Assembly (NCBI RefSeq): GCF_913060805.1
Contig: NZ_CAJXTC010000020.1
Span: 1 to 64,000 of the forward strand
From: an uncultured Draconibacterium sp.
Lineage (GTDB): Bacteria > Bacteroidota > Bacteroidia > Bacteroidales > Prolixibacteraceae
Length of the DNA: 64,000 nucleotides
Reading direction: 5' to 3'
The notes beneath the pieces are model-generated. The model was given only the letters and a program-made list of their open reading frames with translations. It made no database searches and was not told the origin of the DNA. Both the position numbers and the translations under genes were made by a program. Positions 7,748 through 15,991 of the stretch are shown piece by piece (positions within the stretch are counted from its first letter, which is position 1; every line of letters begins with the position of its first letter).

Positions 7748-8826
7748 TATATTCCGAGTTTTGATTTTACTGCATCAGGAATGGCATCTTTATGCAACAT
7801 AATTCCGATGGTTTTCAAACGCACATAATCTTCAGTCATGTGCAGGTAACCGCCAAAGTCGTTGCTATCTGCACCCCACGAGTTCTTCGTGTAGAAGCAA
7901 TCTTTTCCGTCGGCATCTTTCGATAAACCAACCAGGTGCATCAGGTGATCGTCGGTAGTTGTGCGGTCGTAGAACGTTTTCTGACGCTCTTCCTGATCAA
8001 CTTTTCCCTGCAATTTTTTAGGCACATCGGCTTTCCCCTCTTTGTGTACAAAGGTTTCCTCGCTGGTATCGCCGTCCCAGGCAATACTAAAACCATTGTT
8101 CAGCGCATAATGCATTACTTCCAACAACTCATCGATTGGCAGGTTGTAATACGATGCATGCGCCCAGTTATCAGGCACTTCAACAACACATTGTCCGTAA
8201 AACGGGTGATGACTGAACGAGGTCAATTCCACATAATCATCAGGATTTATTTCAAATTTATCACGAAGTTCTGCCGCCGAATATTTTCCGTCTTCCAGTT
8301 CAGCTTCCGCCGGTAACTTGCCCAGCTCGTTCTTCAATGCAGACTTAAATCCTTTTAAATCAGAAACATCAATTTTGCCTCTTTTCTCGCTGTCAATTTT
8401 ATCTGTTTCATCGCGCAGCTCTTTTATCAACGCCGAGTGGTTGTATTTTCCCTCCTTCTGAATTCCGGGAAATTCATCGTACAACATCACGCCCTGATCA
8501 GCCACAACTTTTAATACATCGTGCGACAGACTTCCTTCTCCGAAATTGTTTTTACCATGATAAAGCAAGTACTGAAACGCCTTGTTTTTATAGTTGTAAT
8601 ACACAAAAAACATTTCCGAAAGATTGGTTTCAGGAAATCCTTTGCGCATAATTTCCGATTCTAAAAAACTGGTGGTAGCAAAACTCCAGCAAGTTCCGGT
8701 GCGTCCCTGGCTAATAACCGGCGTGTGTTTCACTTCCTTAACAATGGTAAAATCCTCTTTATCTCCCTTGGCAGAAACCGCCGAAACTGACAGCAGCAAT
8801 GCCGCAAACAACGTTAATAACTTCAT
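7747..8826 (-). CDS. C1-family aminopeptidase (bleomycin hydrolase-like)
   Basis: A 359-aa papain-fold cysteine peptidase with a signal peptide (residues 1 to about 19), so it probably works in the periplasm, unlike cytoplasmic PepC. The oxyanion Gln and nucleophile sit in SQGRTGTCWSFA (Gln40, Cys46). The catalytic His is in HLMHLVGL and the Asn in KNSWG. The overall pattern FLESEIMRKG and FFVYYNYKNKAFQYL is that of bleomycin hydrolase/aminopeptidase C. It is shorter than classical PepC (about 440 aa) but carries every catalytic residue. It overlaps the S4 gene by one base and follows the YjbR gene by 5 nt, so three genes appear co-transcribed. Confidence 0.9.
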   Translation of the reverse strand: MKLLTLFAALLLSVSAVSAKGDKEDFTIVKEVKHTPVISQGRTGTCWSFATTSFLESEIMRKGFPETNLSEMFFVYYNYKNKAFQYLLYHGKNNFGEGSLSHDVLKVVADQGVMLYDEFPGIQKEGKYNHSALIKELRDETDKIDSEKRGKIDVSDLKGFKSALKNELGKLPAEAELEDGKYSAAELRDKFEINPDDYVELTSFSHHPFYGQCVVEVPDNWAHASYYNLPIDELLEVMHYALNNGFSIAWDGDTSEETFVHKEGKADVPKKLQGKVDQEERQKTFYDRTTTDDHLMHLVGLSKDADGKDCFYTKNSWGADSNDFGGYLHMTEDYVRLKTIGIMLHKDAIPDAVKSKLGI

Positions 8827-8831
8827 AGTGC

Positions 8832-9182
8832 TTATAAATTTTTCAATTCTTCTTTTAACTTTTTTGTGAGGCTCGCAACGATTAAATCGTACGATTCATC
8901 GATCATTTCTGCCATCAGTTTTGCCGGAACTGTTCCATTCAATTCGATGGTATTCCACATTTGTTTGTGTAAATGATAGCCCTCGTAAATGGACGGAAAC
9001 TGCGCCCGTAGCTCAATATTTTTATCCGGATCGTTTTTTAAACTCACACGGTGATTATCGAGACCCAGCAAACAAAACATTTTATTCATCACCTTAAAAA
9101 CCAAAGTGGTTTCATCAAAAGGAAAACTTTCGGTAACTCCTTTTTTCTGCAGGCAATACTCGCGAATCTCTTCAATGTTCAT
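8832..9182 (-). CDS. MmcQ/YjbR family protein
   Basis: A 116-aa protein (119 aa if the in-frame ATG at 9191 is used). MNIEEIREYCLQKKGVTESF is the usual family start, and FDETTLVFKVMNKMFCLLG and QMWNTIELNG are the conserved core of the YjbR (CyaY-like) fold. The fold is described as DNA-binding-like, yet no function has been settled for most members. The gene ends 5 nt before the aminopeptidase start codon, suggesting a shared transcript. The 192 nt upstream hold only low-complexity word repeats. Confidence 0.88.
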   Translation of the reverse strand: MNIEEIREYCLQKKGVTESFPFDETTLVFKVMNKMFCLLGLDNHRVSLKNDPDKNIELRAQFPSIYEGYHLHKQMWNTIELNGTVPAKLMAEMIDESYDLIVASLTKKLKEELKNL

Positions 9183-9374
9183 GATGTCCAATTTGGAAAG
9201 TCTAAAAATAGTAGATTCGGGAAGAAATAAAAATGATGTGGTGGTTTAATGCTGAAAAAAGATTGATGCAGATTGAATGAGATTGTGAAACTGTTAAAAT
9301 TACCAACCGAGACTGCAAACTGCGACTGGTCACTGAACTTTTGACTTTCTACTTTTGCCTTTTGCCTTGACGCT

Positions 9375-9737
9375 TTACATCGTTGGATAGAATGCATCCT
9401 TAAAATGCTCCAGCTCGTGACCTTGCTGAAAGAAAATAACTGTGATTACATCAAAGCGCGTGTCCAGTTCGCTATTGTGTTCAATGATGTAGGCATCGGC
9501 AGCTTCTACAATTCGTTTGATCTTTGAGTTGGTCACCGCTTCCGACGGATGCTCATAACGTAATCCCGACCGCGCTTTCACCTCCACAATCACCAGCTCG
9601 TCGCCATCCTGCGCAACAATATCCAGCTCCAAATGGCCATGGTACCAGTTGGTGGCTTTAATCTCATACCCCAGCTTTCGGAGATAATCCTGTGCCAGGC
9701 CCTCAGCCAAATCACCCAATTCGCGTGTTGATACCAT
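9375..9737 (-). CDS. YraN/UPF0102 family nuclease-like protein
   Basis: A 120-aa protein with the restriction-endonuclease-like fold of the UPF0102 family. GDLAEGLAQDYLRKLGYEI is the conserved N-terminal helix, and ELDIVAQDGDELVIVEVKAR gives the PD-(D/E)xK-type catalytic set (Glu, Asp, then ExK in VEVKAR). The later KIKRIVEAADAYI helix is also family-typical. The length is standard. YraN homologues are linked to DNA processing, but no substrate is established. It sits between low-complexity spacers and is not obviously in an operon. Confidence 0.92.
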   Translation of the reverse strand: MVSTRELGDLAEGLAQDYLRKLGYEIKATNWYHGHLELDIVAQDGDELVIVEVKARSGLRYEHPSEAVTNSKIKRIVEAADAYIIEHNSELDTRFDVITVIFFQQGHELEHFKDAFYPTM

Positions 9738-9964
9738 TTTGTTAGAGTTTAAAGTTCAGTGTTCAAGGTAAAAGTAAAAAGGCAAAAGTACAAAGGAAAA
9801 GTTGAGCGTAGCGAAATCCCGGCCGTAGTGTCGGGAGCAAAAGTAAGAATGTAAAAACCAGAACTTGTTTCATTTCTCGCCAAGACGCGAAAACGCAAAG
9901 CAATTTTACAATTTATCAGTTTAACAATACTTGGGTTCTCTCACGGTCGCGTATTCAATCTGCA

Positions 9965-10876
9965 TCAATCTTCTTTCAATCTCAAGCTCGTTCCGCTTTC
10001 AGCAACTTCCAACTCCCATTCGCGGCCAAAAGCCAGTGCCAGGTTCTTTTTATCGTGTCCTCCCGGAAATCCGTAACAAACAGGGTAATTAAAATCTTTT
10101 ACTGCCTCCGCAAATATCTCATGAACCGTTTGCCCAAAAGGTGATTCATTGTCTTTCATGTCGGTAAAATCGCCAAGAATCAATCCGGCCAGCTTATCAA
10201 ATTTCCCACTCATTTTTAGTTGATGCACCATCCGATCGGTGTGATACAAAAACTCATCAATGTCTTCCAGAAATAGTATTTTTCCATCAGTATCAATGTC
10301 ATATTTTGTGCCGTGCAAACTGTTTACTATCGACAAATTTCCACCAACCAAATAACCGGAAGCTACACCTGGTCGATCAAATTCATTGGCATCTACCTCG
10401 TAACTGATCCCCTCTCCTTTTACCAGTTTCATCATCGAAGTTAAATCCTCGCACGGTTGGCCGGACTCATCAAAAAAGTAGCGTGGCATCACACCGTGAA
10501 TAGTCGGAACTTCAAGATTATGCAATCGCGAATGCAAAATAGTAATGTCGCTAAAACCCACCAGCCACTTTGGGTTTTCCAAAAATTTCGAGAAATCAAG
10601 TCGCTCGATAATTCGCACTGTTCCATAACCGCCTCGCGAGCAGATTATGGCGTCGCAATCGGGATCGTCAAGCGCTTCCTGCACATCGGCAGCGCGTTGC
10701 TCGTCGGCACCTGCAAACTGGAAATGTTGTGCAAAAACATGTTCGCCAAGTAGTACGGTGTATCCTTGTTCTTCCAGCCATTTAACGGCGGGCATCACAT
10801 GTTTTTCTTCTATTTTCCCGGCCGGAGAAACAATTCGTATTGTTGAGCCGGGTTGTATGGGTTGTAGTGTAATCAT
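9965..10876 (-). CDS. Murein LD-carboxypeptidase (S66)
   Basis: A 303-aa cytosolic peptidase of the LdcA family that removes the terminal D-Ala from murein tetrapeptides during cell-wall recycling. The N terminus GSTIRIVSPAGKIEE is conserved. The catalytic Ser lies in ICSRGGYGTVRIIE, and HGVMPRYF and YLVGGNLSIVNSL match the substrate groove. The Glu/His pair expected in the C-terminal half can be placed in FLEDIDEFLYHTDRM and GFPGGHDKKNLAL. The length is as expected. Neighbouring genes on the same strand are YraN (227 nt away) and a HAD phosphatase (105 nt away). Confidence 0.93.
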   Translation of the reverse strand: MITLQPIQPGSTIRIVSPAGKIEEKHVMPAVKWLEEQGYTVLLGEHVFAQHFQFAGADEQRAADVQEALDDPDCDAIICSRGGYGTVRIIERLDFSKFLENPKWLVGFSDITILHSRLHNLEVPTIHGVMPRYFFDESGQPCEDLTSMMKLVKGEGISYEVDANEFDRPGVASGYLVGGNLSIVNSLHGTKYDIDTDGKILFLEDIDEFLYHTDRMVHQLKMSGKFDKLAGLILGDFTDMKDNESPFGQTVHEIFAEAVKDFNYPVCYGFPGGHDKKNLALAFGREWELEVAESGTSLRLKED

Positions 10877-10981
10877 AAAATATGTCAGAAGTTTGAAGAT
10901 CGAAGTCGGAAGTAATTTACGTCAACTCTCCGCTTCAATTAATTTCTATTTGTAAAAATACAAAGTAATTGGCAAACGACA

Positions 10982-11635
10982 TTAAAGAGTTAATAGCTCA
11001 AACAACTCTTCCACATCCTCGGCAAAATAATCAGGATTGGCAGCACGCAGATCTTCTTCTTTTCCAAAACCGTAGCCCACTGCAATGGTAGAAATTTCGT
11101 TTTCGTTACCGCCTTCAATATCGTAAACCGTATCGCCAACCATCACAATTTCTTCCGAAGGAACCAATTGTTGCATCGTAAGCACATCTGCAATAATCTG
11201 GTTTTTAGTGGCTTTTTTCGCATGATAATCCGCGCCTTTTAACTGAATAATGTAGCGGTCCATTTCAAAATGCTCGATAATTTTATTGGCGTACTTTTCC
11301 AGTTTTGCGGTGGCCACATACATTCTTTTTCCCTGAGCATCCAACTCGGCCAGCAATTCCATAATTCCATCGTACGGATCGTTTTGGTGCCAGCCGTGCT
11401 CACCATAATATTCGCGAAAATAATCCACCGCCAGTTTTGTGTCGCGCTCGTTCATTCCAAACTGCGTGCTAAATCCCCACTGCAGCGGAGGCCCGATAAA
11501 AGTGTCCAGAATATTTTCGTGATAACCGTCAACCTGCATTTGCTCCAACGCATATTTCAGCGAGTTTTTAATGCCCTGCGTATTGTCGGTGAGCGTGCCG
11601 TCGAGGTCGAATATAATGTGTGAAAATTGTGCCAT
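10982..11635 (-). CDS. HAD-superfamily phosphatase (Gph/PpaX-like)
   Basis: A 217-aa HAD hydrolase. Motif I is DLDGTLTDN with the nucleophile Asp, motif II the T in YVATAKLEKYA, motif III the Lys in the KKATKNQI segment, and motif IV MVGDTVYDIEGG. The alpha-helical cap between motifs I and II is of the PGMB type, so phosphoglycolate phosphatase, pyrophosphatase or sugar-phosphate phosphatase activity is possible. The LQWGFSTQFG segment after motif I is typical of the 5'-nucleotidase-like subfamily in Bacteroidota. The substrate cannot be fixed. It is divergent from metG. Confidence 0.9.
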   Translation of the reverse strand: MAQFSHIIFDLDGTLTDNTQGIKNSLKYALEQMQVDGYHENILDTFIGPPLQWGFSTQFGMNERDTKLAVDYFREYYGEHGWHQNDPYDGIMELLAELDAQGKRMYVATAKLEKYANKIIEHFEMDRYIIQLKGADYHAKKATKNQIIADVLTMQQLVPSEEIVMVGDTVYDIEGGNENEISTIAVGYGFGKEEDLRAANPDYFAEDVEELFELLTL

Positions 11636-11689
11636 TCAACTAAAATTTTTGCGAAGGTAATAGTTTTAAAATAGCTCTCTGATTTTTGT

Positions 11690-11697
11690 TATCTTTG
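11690..11697 (+). promoter_or_regulatory. Candidate -7 box of metG
   Basis: TATCTTTG matches TAnnTTTG fully and lies 42 nt upstream of the metG ATG. A TTTT-rich tract takes the place of the -33 element. Confidence 0.5.
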
Positions 11698-11739
11698 CAG
11701 CCCTAAAATTGATTTTCAAGAACGACAAAATATTTCGAA

Positions 11740-13773
11740 ATGAGTAAGTTCAAACGTACGCTGATAACAACAGCACTGCCTTATGCCAACGGTCCGATTC
11801 ACATCGGTCACCTTGCCGGAGTTTATGTTCCTGCCGATATTTATGCACGTTACCTTCGCCTGAAAAACGAGGATGTAATTATGATCGGTGGTTCTGACGA
11901 ACACGGTGTTCCAATTACGCTGAAGGCTAAAAACGAAGGCATTACACCGCAGGATGTGGTTGACCGCTATCACGGAATTATTAAGGAATCGTTCGAGAAA
12001 TTTGGTATCTCGTTTGACGTTTACTCACGTACCAGCTCGCCTGTTCATCACGAAACGGCTGCCGAGTTTTTTAAGAAATTGTACGACGAAGGTAAGTTTG
12101 TTGAAAAAACATCGGAGCAATATTACGACGAAGCCAACAACCAGTTTTTGGCCGACCGTTATATAATTGGAACCTGCCCGAAATGTAGTTTTGAAAAAGC
12201 TTACGGCGACCAGTGCGAAAGCTGTGGAACTTCCTTAAGCCCGACCGAACTTATCAATCCAACTTCGACAATTAGCGGAAACCAGCCAGTTTTGAAAGAA
12301 ACCACACACTGGTACCTGCCACTCGATCAATACGAGCCATGGTTGAAAGAATGGATTTTGGAAGGCCACAAAGAGTGGAAAACCAACGTGTATGGCCAGT
12401 GCAAATCGTGGATCGATAGTGGTTTAATGCCACGCGCCGTAACCCGCGACCTCGACTGGGGCGTGCCGGTTCCGGTAGAAGGTGTTGAAGGCAAAGTGCT
12501 TTACGTTTGGTTCGATGCGCCTATCGGTTATATTTCGGCAACAAAAGAATTGACCGAAGACTGGGAAACTTACTGGAAAGATCCGGAAACACGGATGTTG
12601 CATTTCATCGGAAAAGACAATATTGTTTTCCACTGTATCATTTTCCCAAGTATGTTGAAGGCTGAAGGAACTTTCAATCTACCTGAAAACGTACCGGCTA
12701 ACGAATTCCTGAATTTAGAAAACGATAAAATTTCAACTTCACGAAACTGGGCCGTTTGGCTACACGAATATTTGGATGATTTCCCGGGTAAAGAAGATGT
12801 GCTGAAATATGTATTGACTGCCAACGCGCCGGAAACAAAAGACAACGATTTTACCTGGAAAGATTTCCAGAACCGCAATAATAATGAGTTGGTAGCAGTG
12901 CTCGGAAACTTTGTAAACCGTGCATTGGTACTTACACAGAAATACTACGATGGCGAAGTTCCTGCCCGTGGCGAACTAACCGACCACGACAAGGAAACAC
13001 TGGCTGAAATTGCAAAAATTAAAGGAGAAGTTGAAAAAAGTATCGACAGTTTCCGTATTCGCGAGTCACTGAAAAATGCCATGGACCTGGCACGTTTGGG
13101 TAACAAATATCTGGCCGACGAAGAGCCCTGGAAAGTAGTAAAAACAGATGCAGAGCGTGTAAAAACGATCATGAATATCTGTTTGCAAATTACCGCCAAC
13201 CTTACCATTTGCCTGGAGCCGTTTTTGCCATTCAGCATGGATAAACTGCGCGGCTTCCTGAACCTGGAGAAAATGGATTGGGAAAAACTGGGTGAAACTG
13301 ATTTGTTGCCTGTTGGACACAAAGTAAACAAGCCTGAATTGCTTTTCGAAAAAATTGAAGACAAAGTAATAGAAGCGCAACTGCAAAAACTGGCCGACAC
13401 CAAAAAAGCCAACGAAATTGCGGAAGCTACTGCAGCGCCAGCAAAAGAAAATATTGAATTCGACGACTTTGTAAAAATGGATGTTCGTGCCGGAACCGTG
13501 ATCGAATGTGAAAAAGTAGCCAAAACCAAAAAGCTGCTAAAATTGAAAATCGACACCGGAATCGACCAGCGAACTGTTGTTTCGGGAATTGCCGAGTATT
13601 ATCAGCCGGAAGAACTGATTGGAAAACAGGTTTCAATTTTGGTAAACCTGGCACCAAAAAAATTGCGTGGTATTGAGTCGCAGGGAATGATTCTTTGTGC
13701 TGAAAATGCAGATGGAACTTTGTCAATCGTTTCGCCGGATAAGACGGTTAAAAACGGATCGGAGATACGATAG
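11740..13773 (+). CDS. metG: Methionyl-tRNA synthetase
   Basis: A 677-aa class I aminoacyl-tRNA synthetase that charges tRNA-Met. HIGH is present as PIHIGHL near residue 22. The zinc-binding knuckle has CPKC and CESC about 15 residues apart. The KMSKS loop is KISTS (in [14 protein letters not shown]), a variant common in this enzyme. The anticodon-binding helical domain follows, and residues about 570-677 form the extra tRNA-binding (EMAP/Trbp111-like) domain ([12 protein letters not shown] to the end), which supports dimerisation and tRNA binding. It is full length with both ends intact, monocistronic, and divergent from the HAD gene. Confidence 0.97.
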   Translation: MSKFKRTLITTALPYANGPIHIGHLAGVYVPADIYARYLRLKNEDVIMIGGSDEHGVPITLKAKNEGITPQDVVDRYHGIIKESFEKFGISFDVYSRTSSPVHHETAAEFFKKLYDEGKFVEKTSEQYYDEANNQFLADRYIIGTCPKCSFEKAYGDQCESCGTSLSPTELINPTSTISGNQPVLKETTHWYLPLDQYEPWLKEWILEGHKEWKTNVYGQCKSWIDSGLMPRAVTRDLDWGVPVPVEGVEGKVLYVWFDAPIGYISATKELTEDWETYWKDPETRMLHFIGKDNIVFHCIIFPSMLKAEGTFNLPENVPANEFLNLENDKISTSRNWAVWLHEYLDDFPGKEDVLKYVLTANAPETKDNDFTWKDFQNRNNNELVAVLGNFVNRALVLTQKYYDGEVPARGELTDHDKETLAEIAKIKGEVEKSIDSFRIRESLKNAMDLARLGNKYLADEEPWKVVKTDAERVKTIMNICLQITANLTICLEPFLPFSMDKLRGFLNLEKMDWEKLGETDLLPVGHKVNKPELLFEKIEDKVIEAQLQKLADTKKANEIAEATAAPAKENIEFDDFVKMDVRAGTVIECEKVAKTKKLLKLKIDTGIDQRTVVSGIAEYYQPEELIGKQVSILVNLAPKKLRGIESQGMILCAENADGTLSIVSPDKTVKNGSEIR

Positions 13774-13780
13774 TAGCTGT

Positions 13781-13855
13781 CATTTCGACGACATAGGAGG
13801 AGAAATCTGCTTTTGTACAGATAGATTTCTCTCCGTCAGTTGACGGATCGAAATG
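13781..13855. repeat. Interspersed palindromic repeat after metG
   Basis: Nested inverted repeats: CATTTCGA (13781-13788) pairs with TCGAAATG (13848-13855), and GAGAAATCT (13800-13808) with AGATTTCTC (13823-13831). Dispersed repeats with a CATTTCGAC...GAGAAATCT core are common in Bacteroidota genomes as far as I recall; the copy number here cannot be checked. Confidence 0.6.
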
Positions 13856-13956
13856 ATATGAACATTGATTAAGACTACAAGTGCCAACATAGCGTTGGCG
13901 CTTTTCCGTAAGGTTTCTTGCCGCACAAGCGGGTAGAAAACTTACTCAACATATAT

Positions 13957-13987
13957 AACCGTTCTTGTACGCAGGAACGGTTTTTTT
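13957..13987 (+). terminator. Terminator downstream of metG
   Basis: The stem AACCGTTC / GAACGGTT is followed by seven T. It lies 184 nt after the metG stop and abuts the convergent HTH gene. Between metG and this terminator two further hairpins occur, at about 13882-13897 (GCCAAC/GTTGGC) and at 13910-13946. Confidence 0.75.
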
Positions 13988-14180
13988 AATCTTCCAGCTC
14001 GAACAACTCTTCTACCGAAAGCTTAAAATACTTTGCCAAAAGCATGGCCGTTTGCACCGACGGAACAAACTTATTCTTCTCGATAGCATGAATCGTTTGT
14101 CGCGATACGCCTATCGCATCGGCTAATTCCTGCTGGGTTTTATCGAGCATTACCCGGTGAAATTTAAGTTTGTTCTTCAT
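13986..14180 (-). CDS. Small XRE-family HTH regulator
   Basis: A 64-aa protein that is almost only a Cro/C1-type helix-turn-helix. QQELADAIGVSRQTIHAIE is the HTH core, and FVPSVQTAMLLAKYFKLSVEELF the C-terminal helices. Such minimal regulators usually control their own operon together with a small membrane protein. Its start codon lies inside the 3' end of the upstream membrane-protein gene (17-nt overlap), giving a tight two-gene unit. No operator is evident. Confidence 0.93.
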   Translation of the reverse strand: MKNKLKFHRVMLDKTQQELADAIGVSRQTIHAIEKNKFVPSVQTAMLLAKYFKLSVEELFELED

Positions 14181-14595
14181 AATTTCCTCCCAAAATAGCT
14201 TTCCTCTTTATCAATCGGATAAACAAATAACCAAGCATCTCTAGAAAAAGAAAAATTCCTGGTTTTATCTCAAAATTCGGATTAACCATATTTACAAAAA
14301 TCAGAATAAGAATTGTTATAACCAGAACAATAAATGCTGATTCGTAACGAATTTTTTGAGCCAACTCATCTTCTGTTTTATTCTTAGCCAAAATGTAGGC
14401 AAGTAGCCCTAACAAAAGTACATAATCCGAAATTTGTGTGAAGAATTCAGGAAATACAGGTGTAAAATCGTTATTATACTCTCGTCCTGAGATGCCATCC
14501 AAAAAACCGTGGATAAAGCCGTCAAGTCCCAGGATTATCGATACAAGCAATAAGCCAATTCCAATCTTTTTAAAGTAGTGTGGTAGTAATTTCAT
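14164..14595 (-). CDS. Four-TM membrane protein paired with HTH regulator
   Basis: A 143-aa protein with four hydrophobic segments at about residues 10-30, 55-72, 86-104 and 112-130. No catalytic motif is visible. The gene overlaps the small XRE regulator by 17 nt. Membrane protein plus mini-HTH pairs of this kind are frequent in Gram-positive bacteria and Bacteroidota and are generally unassigned. I cannot name a function; a regulated membrane-stress or immunity-like role is only a guess. Confidence 0.75.
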   Translation of the reverse strand: MKLLPHYFKKIGIGLLLVSIILGLDGFIHGFLDGISGREYNNDFTPVFPEFFTQISDYVLLLGLLAYILAKNKTEDELAQKIRYESAFIVLVITILILIFVNMVNPNFEIKPGIFLFLEMLGYLFIRLIKRKAILGGNYEEQT

Positions 14596-14700
14596 TGTGC
14601 AATAAGTTAGGATTACATGACAAATGTAAAGAATAATTTACAAAAGACAAACAAAATAGAAATTAAGGGAGTTTAAAATTAAAAATCAGTTGTTTTGAAA

Positions 14701-15201
14701 TCAGACAATCACAAAGAACAACACCACCAAAATCAGCAGCACAAAAAGAATGAACTGGTTGCGGACAAACAATCCCAGGAGAATAAGAATCTCCACCTCT
14801 TCGTTCATGGGTGTTGCCAGTTCTATTGTTCCTTTGTCTTTTGAAAAGAATTCGTGCGAGGCAAACGTTACGATCTCAGCGCCGTTGTATTTCCAGCTCC
14901 AGCGCGATTGCCAAAAGTTTTTTATTTCCAGCTCAAAACGTTTGCCATTTATCAACACATCGCTGCGCGGATTAAACACATTTACCATTACCATGGCCAG
15001 CAACGATTTACTGTTGCCGTCGTATATTTCGAGTTTCGAAAGGAAAAACTCACGATTAAGCGTAAAATAGCGGCCATTAATTATAGCCTGCGCTTTTGAA
15101 CCCACCATGCTTTCCCAATCAATATTACCAACCTTCTCATCGCCCTGCATGATCTCCAGCTTCGACCCAAATATTTGCTTACTCCATCTTAGCTCTTCCA
15201 T
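14701..15201 (-). CDS. Tail-anchored hypothetical protein
   Basis: A 166-aa protein I do not recognise. Residues 1 to about 130 are a soluble, Trp-rich beta-type region (ELRWSKQIFG, NFWQSRWSWKYNG), and the last 30 residues are a strongly hydrophobic stretch ending in the C terminus (FILFVLLILVVLFFVIV). That pattern suggests a C-tail-anchored cytosolic domain. There is no signal peptide. The flanking genes are unrelated. The coding character (codon use and no internal shadow of better quality) makes it likely real. Confidence 0.7.
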   Translation of the reverse strand: MEELRWSKQIFGSKLEIMQGDEKVGNIDWESMVGSKAQAIINGRYFTLNREFFLSKLEIYDGNSKSLLAMVMVNVFNPRSDVLINGKRFELEIKNFWQSRWSWKYNGAEIVTFASHEFFSKDKGTIELATPMNEEVEILILLGLFVRNQFILFVLLILVVLFFVIV

Positions 15202-15300
15202 TCAAAATATCCTCCTTTTCAAGAAACGCAATTTATAAAAATTAGCAGGAATAATTAAAAGGATTTGGGCAGCTTCATTTCATTTTTACAATCTTTAACG

Positions 15301-15329
15301 AAAAAACCGGCTCCTTTCGAAGCCGGTTC
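15301..15329 (-). terminator. Terminator of the FAS1 genes
   Basis: The stem AACCGGCT / AGCCGGTT with an eight-nt loop is followed on the minus strand by six U. It lies about 70 nt beyond the stop of the small fasciclin gene. Confidence 0.8.
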
Positions 15330-15397
15330 AAAGTCATGGAAATCTTTACTTAAGTGTCATAGCGTATTTTTGCACTCAAAATCTGTTCGCCTGATTT

Positions 15398-15901
15398 CTA
15401 TTCAGGAATAAGCACTTTATCAATTACATGTATTACTCCGTTTTTCCCTTTAATGTCGGCTGCAATTACATTGCTATCGTTAATTTTTACTCCGTCTGAC
15501 AAGTCGATTTGAATCTTCTCTCCATTCAGTGTTTTTACCGAAGTGTTCGACAGATCGCTCGACATAACATTTCCCGAAACTACGTGGTAAGTTAAAATCG
15601 GCGTAAGCTGTTCGGCTGTCAGATCCTCAACACCTTTCACTCCCAAAGTGGCAAACAATGATTTGAACGCGTCGTTTGTTGGTGCAAAAACGGTAAACGG
15701 ACCGTCAGCACTTAAAGCACCTGCCAAATCGGCTTTTGTTACGGCTTCAACCAGGATTGAAAAATCAGGATTTGAAACCGCAATCTCTACTACTGTCGAC
15801 GATGAAGTGTCGTCGCTTCCTTTTGCTGTTGAATTTAAAGTCAGACCAAAAGTCATTACTGCCACAAGGGCGATCGAAAAAATTTGTTTTACTGTTTTCA
15901 T
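15398..15901 (-). CDS. Secreted single-domain fasciclin (FAS1) protein
   Basis: A 167-aa exported protein: signal peptide about residues 1-26, a short Ser/Asp-rich spacer, then one FAS1 domain (about 36-167). The FAS1 H1 box is FTVFAPTNDAF and the H2 box ends in NGVIHVIDKVLIP. The YHVV segment between them is conserved. FAS1 domains mediate adhesion between cells or to matrix. The gene lies 90 nt downstream of a four-domain FAS1 lipoprotein and shares long stretches with its last and second domains (LTAEQLTPIL, LAGALSADGPFTVFAPTN), so it probably arose by domain duplication. Confidence 0.92.
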   Translation of the reverse strand: MKTVKQIFSIALVAVMTFGLTLNSTAKGSDDTSSSTVVEIAVSNPDFSILVEAVTKADLAGALSADGPFTVFAPTNDAFKSLFATLGVKGVEDLTAEQLTPILTYHVVSGNVMSSDLSNTSVKTLNGEKIQIDLSDGVKINDSNVIAADIKGKNGVIHVIDKVLIPE

Positions 15902-15940
15902 GGTTCTAGTATTTATATGTTTACTAATTCTTTTTTGAGA

Positions 15941-15973
15941 AGTCAGGATTTCACTCGAAGTGAAGTCCTGACT
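15941..15973. other. Stem-loop between the two FAS1 genes
   Basis: A 14-nt arm (AGTCAGGATTTCAC) pairs with GTGAAGTCCTGACT across a five-nt loop. On the minus strand it is not followed by a U-tract, so it may be an mRNA-processing or stability element between two co-oriented genes rather than a strong terminator. Confidence 0.55.
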
Positions 15974-15991
15974 AAAATATATTGCATCAAA

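Noticed and set aside
12945-13556. 203-codon minus-strand frame inside metG
   Set aside because: It is an antisense shadow of a full-length, well-conserved synthetase with no family features.
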